Part shown: one piece after another, positions 23,826-30,237 of the stretch
How positions within the stretch are numbered: position 1 is the stretch's first letter
Layout: each line of letters begins with the position of its first letter
Assembly: GCA_036675815.1 (NCBI GenBank)
Contig: JAKFEE010000056.1
Location: forward strand, 1 to 30,379
Direction of reading: 5' to 3'
Source of the DNA: JAKFEE01 sp036675815
GTDB taxonomy: Bacteria > Pseudomonadota > Alphaproteobacteria > Rhodospirillales > Magnetospirillaceae
Length of the DNA stretch: 30,379 nt
The notes under the pieces: generated by a model
Database searches by the model: none
Told to the model about the DNA's origin: nothing
What the model saw: the letters and a program-made list of their open reading frames with translations, nothing else
Program-made: the position numbers and the translations under genes

Positions 23826-24539
23826 GTGCGCATCTCGGATTTCATCGAAGCGACCAACGCGGCGACCACCGGCGAGGAGGTATTTCGCCTGTTCCTCGAT
23901 GCGCTGGCGGCATTGGGTTACGACCGCGTCATGTACAGCGCCTTGGCCAACATGGCCCAGGGCGGCACGTCGCCGGCCATCATGCGCAACTACCCCGACG
24001 ACTGGATCCGCCACTATGTCGAGCAGGGTTACGTCCAGAGCGATCCGGTGCGCCGCACCTGCATCACCGCCCGGCGGCCCTTTGCCTGGTCGGAGATCGA
24101 CCGCTCGCCGGATTTCAGTGCCAAGCACTTGAAGATATTTGCCGAGGCGCGATCGGCGGGGCTTTACGACGGTGTCGCCATTCCCCTGCACGGCCCCTAT
24201 GGCGAAGTCATGGGCGTCGGCCTGGCCAGCAGCACCGGGGGCACCGACCCGCTTCGCCATCTCAACAAGATCAACGTTCTCGCCACCCAGTTCCACACCG
24301 CCTACACCGGCCTGGTGGCGCCGCCGCTGGCGCCGGTGGCCGTGCGCCTGACCGAGCGCGAACGCGAAGTGCTGAAGTGGTGCCTTGCCGGAAAAAGCAA
24401 TTCGATCATCGGCGAAGTCCTGTCGGTGTCGGAGAAGACGATCGAGTTTCATCTGACCAACATTTTCACCAAGCTCGACGTCTCCACGCGCGTCGCCGCC
24501 GTGGTGAAGGCACTGCATCTCGGCCTGATCGCCCCTTAG
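23826..24539 (+). CDS. LuxR-family quorum-sensing transcription factor
   Basis: DNA-binding regulator of 237 aa. The N-terminal autoinducer-binding domain has the conserved residues in order: Trp60, Tyr64, Asp73, Pro74, Trp88 and Gly116, each three higher than in the usual numbering. The C-terminal GerE helix-turn-helix begins LTEREREVLKWCLAGKSN and includes SVSEKTIEFHLTNIFTKL. It is therefore a complete acyl-homoserine-lactone receptor type, and it lies just upstream of a luxI-type gene. The start is GTG 23826; the frame closes at 23796-23798 and no ATG is available before residue 36. The ligand is unknown. Confidence 0.92.
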   Translation: MRISDFIEATNAATTGEEVFRLFLDALAALGYDRVMYSALANMAQGGTSPAIMRNYPDDWIRHYVEQGYVQSDPVRRTCITARRPFAWSEIDRSPDFSAKHLKIFAEARSAGLYDGVAIPLHGPYGEVMGVGLASSTGGTDPLRHLNKINVLATQFHTAYTGLVAPPLAPVAVRLTEREREVLKWCLAGKSNSIIGEVLSVSEKTIEFHLTNIFTKLDVSTRVAAVVKALHLGLIAP

Positions 24540-24558
24540 CCTAGGGGGGTCCCTAGTG
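24539..24558. promoter_or_regulatory. Lux-box-like palindrome between luxR- and luxI-type genes
   Basis: CTAGGGGGGTCCCTAG (24541-24556) is a perfect 6-bp inverted repeat with a 4-bp centre and fits CT-N12-AG. It starts 1 bp after the luxR stop and lies about 60-76 bp before the luxI ATG. It is a likely binding site for the LuxR protein; a simple hairpin is the alternative. Confidence 0.5.
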
Positions 24559-24579
24559 CCGGGCGAACCTCCCGCCGTG

Positions 24580-24611
24580 CTCCCTTGGATCCAAGAAAGA
24601 TCCAAGGGAGG
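24580..24611 (+). promoter_or_regulatory. Hairpin sequestering the luxI ribosome-binding site
   Basis: CTCCCTTGGATC (24580-24591) is perfectly complementary to GATCCAAGGGAG (24599-24610) over a 7-nt loop. The right arm contains the Shine-Dalgarno AAGGGAGG (24604-24611), five bases before ATG 24617. In RNA the 12-bp stem should mask the ribosome-binding site. Confidence 0.65.
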
Positions 24612-24616
24612 AAACC

Positions 24617-25249
24617 ATGATCGACTGTTTCGACATGAGCACGGCCCATCTGTTCGGCGACGCCCTGGCCGCACAGTTCCGCCTTCGTCATCGTGTGTTC
24701 ATCGAACGCGAAAGCTACGCGGTGCCGACGTGGCAGGGGATGGAATACGACCAGTACGACACCCCGGCGACCCGCTATCTGGTATGGCGTGACGATGACG
24801 GCGAGGCGCGCGGCGTCGCCCGACTGGCGCCGACCGACCGCCCGTACATGCTGAAGGAGGTGTGGCCGGACATGGTCTCCGCCATTCCGCTGCCCCATTC
24901 GACGGCGGTGTGGGAGGGCACCCGTTTCGGCGTCGACAAGGCGCTCGGTCCGCAAATGCGCCGCCGCGTCGTGCGCGAGTTGGTGGCCGGCTATCTCGAA
25001 TTCGGCCTTTCCGCCGGCATTCGCCAGATCATCGGCGTCATGCCGACGCTGATCTGGCGCGCCGTGTTCACGTCGAGCGGCTGGCCCGTCCGCTTCCTGG
25101 GCGAGCCGCGTTGCCTGGGCGGCGACAAATGCGTGGCCGGCCTGCTCACCGTCTCGCCCGACGTGCTCGCCCGCGTCCGCGACAGGAACGGCTTGGGCGG
25201 CCCCGTCATCCGCAGCGGCGACGGAGTTGGCGTCGGCTTCGCCGCCTGA
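24617..25249 (+). CDS. acyl-homoserine-lactone synthase (LuxI family)
   Basis: Makes an N-acyl-homoserine lactone signal from S-adenosylmethionine and an acyl donor; 210 aa, typical. Conserved LuxI residues are visible: Arg24 and Phe28 in LRHRVFIER, Trp39, Asp45 and Asp48 in YDQYD, Arg69 in GVARL, and Glu100/Arg103 in WEGTRF. The block RLAPTDRPYMLKEVWPDMV is also typical. The acyl chain cannot be inferred. It follows the luxR-type gene by 77 bp and is followed by three small genes at operon spacing. Initiation is probably affected by the hairpin over its Shine-Dalgarno. Confidence 0.93.
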   Translation: MIDCFDMSTAHLFGDALAAQFRLRHRVFIERESYAVPTWQGMEYDQYDTPATRYLVWRDDDGEARGVARLAPTDRPYMLKEVWPDMVSAIPLPHSTAVWEGTRFGVDKALGPQMRRRVVRELVAGYLEFGLSAGIRQIIGVMPTLIWRAVFTSSGWPVRFLGEPRCLGGDKCVAGLLTVSPDVLARVRDRNGLGGPVIRSGDGVGVGFAA

Positions 25250-25259
25250 GGCTGCCCCC

Positions 25260-25412
25260 GTGCCGCACAAGACATGGGAAGAGCGCGACATCGTCGCCAG
25301 CCTGCTCTTTCTCGCCTGCGAGGCCCAGAGGGCCGGCCTCACCGAGCAGGCGCGAATATTGAGACGCGCAATCGAGGAAATCGTGGAATATGCCGATGAG
25401 TATGAGAACTAA
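25260..25412 (+). CDS. small protein downstream of luxI (50 aa)
   Basis: Starts at GTG 25260, 10 bp past the luxI stop, with GAGG eight bases upstream; a TTG at 25227 inside luxI is also open. The product (begins MPHKTWEERDIVASLLFLAC) looks like two amphipathic helices, the second rich in Glu and Arg (ARILRRAIEEIVEYADEYEN). It has no known family that I recognise. It overlaps the next gene by 23 bp, so the two are probably coupled. Confidence 0.6.
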   Translation: MPHKTWEERDIVASLLFLACEAQRAGLTEQARILRRAIEEIVEYADEYEN

Positions 25413-25641
25413 GAATAAGATCGTCGCCCTCTTTCCCCTGCGTTCCGAGCCGCTCGAGTTGCGTCAGCGCCATGCCGCGGCCCTGCGGCAGTGCATCGCC
25501 GCGATCGCCGAAGAGGCCAGCGATGGCGGATTCGTCCTTACCGGGCAGGCCCTCGAATTGGCGATCGCCGTCCTGCTCAGCGAGCAAAACAGGGCCTTGC
25601 CGGCCGAGCCGGCGTCGTCATCGCGCGAATCGGCGGAATAG
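25390..25641 (+). CDS. small protein in the luxI operon (83 aa)
   Basis: Three in-frame ATGs (25390, 25396, 25402) are possible starts; 25390 has GAGGAAAT about 10 bases upstream. The protein has a basic start (MRTKNKIVALFPLRSE), a helical middle (HAAALRQCIAAIAEEAS), and a second helix (GQALELAIAVLLSEQN), then a Ser/Glu tail. The family is not recognised. It overlaps the 50-aa gene and precedes the zinc-ribbon gene by 9 bp. Codon use and spacing support a real gene. Confidence 0.6.
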   Translation: MPMSMRTKNKIVALFPLRSEPLELRQRHAAALRQCIAAIAEEASDGGFVLTGQALELAIAVLLSEQNRALPAEPASSSRESAE

Positions 25642-25650
25642 GGCCGGCGC

Positions 25651-25815
25651 ATGGACACGCCACGCCTGCTGGGCACGATCGAGACGAGCTGCCCATTCTG
25701 CGACTCGGTCACGCGGCAGGTGATGGCGCAATGCGAGCATGAACTGCTGGCCTGGTGTCAGCGATGCTTTCGGCCGCGGGTGGTGGCGAGCGAGGAACCG
25801 GAGGATTTCGGTTGA
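25651..25815 (+). CDS. 54-aa zinc-ribbon-like protein in the luxI operon
   Basis: Reads MDTPRLLGTIETSCPFCDSV, then a second cysteine group, AQCEHELLAWCQRCFRPR, ending EEPEDFG. Cysteines 14 and 17 (CPFC) and 36 and 39 (CQRC), with Cys28 and a His between, form a plausible zinc ribbon. Such microproteins usually bind nucleic acid or protein partners. It starts 9 bp after the previous stop and is the last gene of the run. Function unknown. Confidence 0.65.
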   Translation: MDTPRLLGTIETSCPFCDSVTRQVMAQCEHELLAWCQRCFRPRVVASEEPEDFG

Positions 25816-25820
25816 TTTAG

Positions 25821-25879
25821 CCGGAGCGCGGAGCTCCAGCTCCGCATCGCCAAGTCGGAGCCGGAACTCCGCGCTCCGG
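25821..25879. repeat. Family C hairpin repeat, copy C2, between convergent genes
   Basis: Two 24-nt arms (25821-25844 and 25856-25879) starting CCGGAGCGCGGAG and ending CTCCGCGCTCCGG pair with two mismatches over an 11-nt loop. It sits between the end of the luxI operon and the end of actP and may stop transcription from both sides. Confidence 0.8.
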
Positions 25880-25906
25880 GCGAACGCTGTGTCCTCCGGC
25901 CAGCGA

Positions 25907-27601
25907 TCAGTGCGACGCCGCCGTGGCGGCGCCGAGGCCGGTCTGCGAGCGAATGAACTGCGCCTCGAAGGCGGCCCTCTCGCGCTTGGCCTGGTCGCTG
26001 GCGTCGAGCACCGAGAACAGCCAACTGCCGAAGAAGGCCAGGCTGATCGAGAACAGTGCCGGGTTGGAATAGGGGAACCAGGCCGAGCCCTTGGGGTTGC
26101 CCAGGACCGCCTCCCAGATGGGCGGCGACACCACCGTCAGCACCACCGCCGACACCAGGCCGATGAGGCCGCCGGCGACGGCGCCGCGCGTGGTCAGCCC
26201 CTTCCAGAACATCGACAACAGGATGATCGGAAAATTGGCCGAGGCGGCGATGGCGAAGGTCAGGCCGACCAGGAAGGCGATGTTCTGCTTCTCGAAGATG
26301 TAGCCGAGAATGATGGCCAGGATGCCGAGGCCGGCCGAGGCCATCTTCGACACGCGCACCTCGGCCGCCTCGGTCGAGCGCCCGTGGGCGAAGACGTTGG
26401 CGTAGAGGTCGTGCGAGATGGCCGAGGCCCCGGCCAGGGTCAGGCCCGACACCACCGCCAGGATGGTGGCGAAGGCCACCGCCGAGATGAAGCCGAGGAA
26501 CAAGTTGCCGCCCACCGCGTGCGACAGGTGCAGCGCCGGCATGTTGCCGCCGCCGATCATGGCGCCGTTGGCGTCGATGTACAGGCTCTTCAGCTCGGCC
26601 GGCGCGCCCAGCACCAGGGTGATGGCACCGAAGCCGATGATGAAGGTCAGGATATAGAAGTAGCCGATGAAGCCGGTGGCGTAGAACACCGACTTGCGCG
26701 CCTCCTTGGCATCGGGAACGGTGAAGAAGCGCATCAGGATATGGGGCAGGCCGGCGGTGCCGAACATCAGCGCCATCGCCAGCGATATGGCGTCGATGGG
26801 ATTGGTCACCAGGGTACCCGGGGCCATGATCGCCGTTCCCGACGGGTGCACTTCGGTCGCGCGCTTGAACAGGGCCTCGAGACTGAAGCCGAATTGCCAC
26901 AGCACGGCCAGCGCCATGAAGGTGGCGCCGGCGAGCAGCAGGATCGCCTTGATGAGCTGCACCCAGGTGGTGGCGACCATGCCGCCGAAGGTGACATAGA
27001 TCATCATCAGGCCGCCGACCAGGATCAGGGCGTAGAGATAGTCGAGGCCGAACAGCAGCTTGATGAGCTGGCCGGCGCCGACCATCTGGCCGATCAGGTA
27101 GAAGATGACGACGATCAGTGCCCCGCAGGCCGAGAAGATGCGCACCGGCGTGCGCGACAACCGGTACGAGGCGACGTCGGCGAAGGTGTATTTGCCCAGG
27201 TTGCGCAGGCGCTCGGCGATGAGGAACAGGATCAGCGGCCAGCCGACCAGCCAGCCGACCGAATAGATCAGGCCGTCGAAGCCCTTGCCATAGACCATCG
27301 CCGAGATGCCGAGGAACGACGCCGCCGACATGTAGTCGCCGGCGATGGCCAAACCGTTCTGGAAGCCGGTGATGCCGCCGCCGGCGGCATAGAAGTCGGC
27401 CGCCGTCTTGGTGCGGCTGGCCGCCCACTTGGTGATGCCCAGGGTCAATCCGACGAACAGCAGGAACATGACGATGGCCGGCCAGTTGATGGCCGACTTC
27501 TCGACCTGGCCGACGGCCTCGGCCGCCAGTGCCGGCGCAACCGCCAGCAGCGCCGCGCCCGCGGCCGCCACTCTTGCCGAAAGAATGGTCACGCGCGTCA
27601 T
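25907..27601 (-). CDS. actP: cation/acetate symporter
   Basis: Sodium:solute symporter family (SSS) inner-membrane transporter of 564 aa that takes up acetate and some other short monocarboxylates. There is a cleavable-looking N-terminal hydrophobic segment (ending APALAAEA), then about 13 membrane helices. Family motifs include DFYAAGGGITGFQNGLAIAG, DYMSAASFLGISAMVYGKG, and the core FGTAGLPHILMRFFTV. ATG 27601 lies directly after the stop of the DUF485 gene. Imported acetate would feed acetyl-CoA, the product of the pyruvate dehydrogenase encoded earlier in the window. The large plus-strand frame opposite it is an artefact. Confidence 0.95.
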   Translation of the reverse strand: MTRVTILSARVAAAGAALLAVAPALAAEAVGQVEKSAINWPAIVMFLLFVGLTLGITKWAASRTKTAADFYAAGGGITGFQNGLAIAGDYMSAASFLGISAMVYGKGFDGLIYSVGWLVGWPLILFLIAERLRNLGKYTFADVASYRLSRTPVRIFSACGALIVVIFYLIGQMVGAGQLIKLLFGLDYLYALILVGGLMMIYVTFGGMVATTWVQLIKAILLLAGATFMALAVLWQFGFSLEALFKRATEVHPSGTAIMAPGTLVTNPIDAISLAMALMFGTAGLPHILMRFFTVPDAKEARKSVFYATGFIGYFYILTFIIGFGAITLVLGAPAELKSLYIDANGAMIGGGNMPALHLSHAVGGNLFLGFISAVAFATILAVVSGLTLAGASAISHDLYANVFAHGRSTEAAEVRVSKMASAGLGILAIILGYIFEKQNIAFLVGLTFAIAASANFPIILLSMFWKGLTTRGAVAGGLIGLVSAVVLTVVSPPIWEAVLGNPKGSAWFPYSNPALFSISLAFFGSWLFSVLDASDQAKRERAAFEAQFIRSQTGLGAATAASH

Positions 27602-27910
27602 CTACTTCGAGTCCTCGATGATTTTGCGGGTCATCTCGTCGTACCGGGAATTGGCCCGCCACACATAGATCCCCGTCAGGACGATGGCGCTCAGGATGAC
27701 GCCCACGCCAATCGGCAGGCCGATGGTGGTGACGCGACCTTCCGCCACCGGTGTGCCGAGCAGCCCCGGGGCATAGGCGATGGCGAGGATAAAGCCGAAG
27801 TAGATGGACAGCATGATGATCGACAGAAGCCAGGCGAAGCGGCTGCGGCTGTTGACCAGCTCGTCGAATTGTGGGTTGTTCTTTATTCGTGCGTATACGT
27901 CTTGAGGCAT
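27602..27910 (-). CDS. yjcH: DUF485 membrane protein (YjcH-like)
   Basis: Small inner-membrane protein of 102 aa with two membrane helices (about residues 26-46 and 61-82) and the DUF485 N-terminal pattern VYARIKNNPQFDELVNSRSR. The gene normally precedes actP and is cotranscribed with it. Here the stop TAG abuts the actP ATG with no gap. ATG 27910 fits family length; an upstream ATG at 27991 would add 27 residues without family similarity. Confidence 0.92.
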   Translation of the reverse strand: MPQDVYARIKNNPQFDELVNSRSRFAWLLSIIMLSIYFGFILAIAYAPGLLGTPVAEGRVTTIGLPIGVGVILSAIVLTGIYVWRANSRYDEMTRKIIEDSK

Positions 27911-27932
27911 GGGGCCATCCCGGACGAATATT

Positions 27933-27981
27933 GCGCGGTCGCGCGCGGGAGCGTGGTTTGCGGATGCCTCGGCGACCGCGC
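27933..27981. promoter_or_regulatory. Inverted repeat upstream of yjcH-actP
   Basis: GCGCGGTCGC (27933-27942) and GCGACCGCGC (27972-27981) are perfect 10-bp inverted repeats 29 bp apart, beginning 23 bp upstream of the yjcH start. It may be a paired operator or a leader hairpin of the acetate-uptake genes; GC-rich context makes chance pairing possible. Confidence 0.35.
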
Positions 27982-28003
27982 GTGGGTCCATCAAGATGTT
28001 GCT

Positions 28004-28093
28004 GGGGAGAAGCTATCAAGGCCGGCGGCATTCCTCGCCGGGGCATCAGGAGCTACCCCTTCGGGCCGGCCGCCACGGACGGCCGGCTTTCTT
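28004..28093 (+). promoter_or_regulatory. Structured leader with terminator-like hairpin before the DUF294 gene
   Basis: An outer stem pairs GGGG (28004) with CCCC (28056-28059) and AGCT (28011) with AGCT (28051). An inner hairpin pairs CCGGCG (28022-28027) with CGCCGG (28036-28041). Between these stems are internal loops ATCAAGG and GGCATCAGG. A second hairpin follows, GCCGGCCG (28065-28072) with CGGCCGGC (28080-28087), then TTTCTT. The first structure's GGCCGGC can pair with the terminator arm, so two exclusive folds are possible. Confidence 0.45.
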
Positions 28094-28111
28094 CCACAGC
28101 ACCAGGATTAT

Positions 28112-29569
28112 ATGCTGGCCGGCATGGTTGATGCTCCGCCCCTGGCCCACATCGACAGTTTCGCCTACCGGCACCGCCTGGGTGAGGTGATGGCGCGCCC
28201 GGTGCTGACCGGAAGGGTCGGGTTGACGGTGGGGCAGGCGGCGGATCTGATGGATGCGGCGGCGAAGAGCTCGATCGTCATCGTCGACGGCGAGGGCCGC
28301 GCCGTCGGCATCTTCACCGAGCGTGATCTGCTGCGTCTGGTGGCGCACCATCGGGGAGAGGCTCACCAGCTGTTGGTCGACGACGTGATGACCGCTCCGG
28401 TGAAGACCGTGGGCGAGCGGGAATTGCTGTTCGTTGCCCTCGGGCGGATGTCGCGCCTGGGCCTGCGCCATCTGGTGGTCGTCGACGGCCTGGGCCGCCC
28501 GACCGGCATGATCACCGCCCGCATCCTCATCGAGCTGCGAATCACCGATGCCCTGGTGCTCGGCGACGACATCGCCGCAGCGACGAGCGTCGCCGATATG
28601 GCGCTGGCGCGGCAGCGGTTGCCGCAGCTCGCGCGCAAGCTGCTGGACGAAGGCGTCGCCGCCCGTCAGGTCGCCGCCGTCATCAGCCACGTGCTGCGCG
28701 ACATGACGGCGCGCGCCGCCGAGTTGGCCCAGGAGTCGATGCGCGACGATGGCTGGGGCGAGGCGCCGGCGCGCTGGGCGCTGATGGTGCTCGGCTCGGG
28801 CGGCCGTGGCGAGAGCCTGCTGGCCTTCGATCAGGACAATGCCATCGTCCATGCCGGCGACGATGGCGACGACTCCTGGTATGCCGAGCTTGGCCGGCGG
28901 CTGAACGACATCCTCGCCGAGGCCGGCATCCCCTATTGCGATGGCCAGGTGATGGCGTGCAACCGGCAATGGCGGCGCCCGCTGGCCGACTGGAAGCGCG
29001 AGATATGGCGCTGGGTGCACGAGCCGGCCGGCCAGGAGCTGCTGAATTGCGACATCTTCTTTGATCTGCAGCCGGTTTATGGCGACCGCGGCATGGTCGA
29101 GGACCTGCGCCGCTTTGCCCTCGACACCGCCGCCGGCTCGGCGTTTTTCGTCCAATTCCTGGCGCTCAACGTTGGCAAGCTGGCGATGCCGCTCGGCATC
29201 CTCGGCAACTTCATGTTGCCGAACCGGCTGAACGCCAAGAAAAGCGGGCTGCTGCCCCTGGTCAGCGCCGCCCGGGCCAAGGCGGTGAAGCTGCGCATCG
29301 CCGAGACCGGCACCGCCGAACGCCTGGCCGCCGTCGCCGCGGCGGGGCGGATGCACCCCGAGGACCTACGCAGCCTCGGCGACGCCCATGAGGTCGTGCT
29401 GCGGGCCATGCTCGAACAGCAACTGGCCGATCTCGCCGCTGGCGGGACGCCGGGCAACCATATCGAGCCGCGGCGGTTCGACCGCGCCTTCCAGGCGCGC
29501 CTGCGCGAATCGTTCAAACGTATTCGGATGCTGAAGACGATGCTGGAATGGCTGGGAGCCTCGGATTGA
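28112..29569 (+). CDS. CBS-domain protein with DUF294 nucleotidyltransferase-like domains
   Basis: Soluble protein of 485 aa. Residues about 20-145 are two CBS domains (VGIFTERDLLRLVAHHR; PTGMITARILIELR), which typically bind adenine nucleotides. Residues about 220-350 are the DUF294 domain with GSGGRGE (228-234) and the acidic pair in DQDN (240-243), resembling the GlnD-type nucleotidyltransferase core. The C-terminal helical DUF294_C domain follows. Such genes commonly adjoin SSS symporters, and this one is divergent from yjcH-actP, so regulation of acetate uptake is a fair inference. ATG 28112 has AGGAT just upstream; ATG 28124 is an alternative. Confidence 0.88.
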   Translation: MLAGMVDAPPLAHIDSFAYRHRLGEVMARPVLTGRVGLTVGQAADLMDAAAKSSIVIVDGEGRAVGIFTERDLLRLVAHHRGEAHQLLVDDVMTAPVKTVGERELLFVALGRMSRLGLRHLVVVDGLGRPTGMITARILIELRITDALVLGDDIAAATSVADMALARQRLPQLARKLLDEGVAARQVAAVISHVLRDMTARAAELAQESMRDDGWGEAPARWALMVLGSGGRGESLLAFDQDNAIVHAGDDGDDSWYAELGRRLNDILAEAGIPYCDGQVMACNRQWRRPLADWKREIWRWVHEPAGQELLNCDIFFDLQPVYGDRGMVEDLRRFALDTAAGSAFFVQFLALNVGKLAMPLGILGNFMLPNRLNAKKSGLLPLVSAARAKAVKLRIAETGTAERLAAVAAAGRMHPEDLRSLGDAHEVVLRAMLEQQLADLAAGGTPGNHIEPRRFDRAFQARLRESFKRIRMLKTMLEWLGASD

Positions 29570-30204
29570 GAGCCTTGATGGGCGCCGTCCTGCTGGCCCT
29601 GTCCCTGGCCGGCGCGGCGATGGCACGGGAGCGGGCGGCGCCGGGGCGTTTCGACTATTACCTGCTCAGCCTGTCATGGTCGCCGGCCCATTGCGCCACC
29701 GAGGGCGAACGGGCCGAGCCGACGCAATGTGCGCCGGGCCGGCGCTTCGGCTTTGTCGTGCATGGCCTGTGGCCCCAGTACGAGCGGGGCTGGCCGCAAT
29801 ATTGCGCCCGCACCGGCCGGCTGGCGGCCGAGACCATCGAGCGCATGCTGCCGATCATGCCCAGCCGCGATCTCATCGCCCACCAGTGGCGCAAGCACGG
29901 CACCTGCCAGGGCGGCGATGCCGAGGCCTATTTCGCCACCATTCGCCAGGCCTTCGCCCGGGTGCGCATCCCGGCGCCGTTGACCGCGCCGCCGGCGCCC
30001 GTGGCCACCACCGTGGCCGAACTTGAGCGGCTGTTCGCCCGGGCCAATCCGGGCCTGGACGGGGACATGATCGCCGTGCGCTGCACGGGCCGCCGCCTCG
30101 CCGAGGTGCAGATCTGCCTCGACAAGGATCTCGACTATCGCCCGTGCGCCCCCGACGTGCGCGACCGCTGCCGTGGCACCGTCACCGTGCCGCCGACCCG
30201 CTGA
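29566..30204 (+). CDS. ribonuclease T2 family protein
   Basis: Secreted or periplasmic RNase of 212 aa. The signal peptide (MRALMGAVLLALSLAGAAMA) leads to the mature enzyme near residue 20. Active-site block 1 is FVVHGLWPQY (His66) and block 2 is HQWRKHGTC (His106, Lys110, His111). In the fungal RNase Rh type the residue after the first His of block 2 is Glu; here it is Gln107. Paired cysteines support an exported, disulfide-bonded protein. TTG 29566 overlaps the previous stop (TTGA) and has GGGAG upstream; ATG 29548 and ATG 29578 are alternatives. Confidence 0.88.
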   Translation: MRALMGAVLLALSLAGAAMARERAAPGRFDYYLLSLSWSPAHCATEGERAEPTQCAPGRRFGFVVHGLWPQYERGWPQYCARTGRLAAETIERMLPIMPSRDLIAHQWRKHGTCQGGDAEAYFATIRQAFARVRIPAPLTAPPAPVATTVAELERLFARANPGLDGDMIAVRCTGRRLAEVQICLDKDLDYRPCAPDVRDRCRGTVTVPPTR

Positions 30205-30225
30205 CCGGAGCGCGGAGCTCCAGCT
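30205..30225. repeat. Family C half-repeat, copy C3
   Basis: The 21 bases directly after the RNase stop, starting CCGGAGCGCGGAGCTCC, are identical to the left arm of the repeat at 25821. The right arm is missing, so this is a truncated copy. Confidence 0.8.
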
Positions 30226-30237
30226 ATCAATTGTTTC

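Noticed and set aside
25739..29569. A 1276-codon plus-strand open frame across actP and yjcH
   Set aside because: Only the last 485 codons (from 28112) encode a recognisable protein. The earlier part is antisense to actP-yjcH, is low in complexity (Gly, Arg, Asp, Gln), and is a common artefact of GC-rich codon bias.
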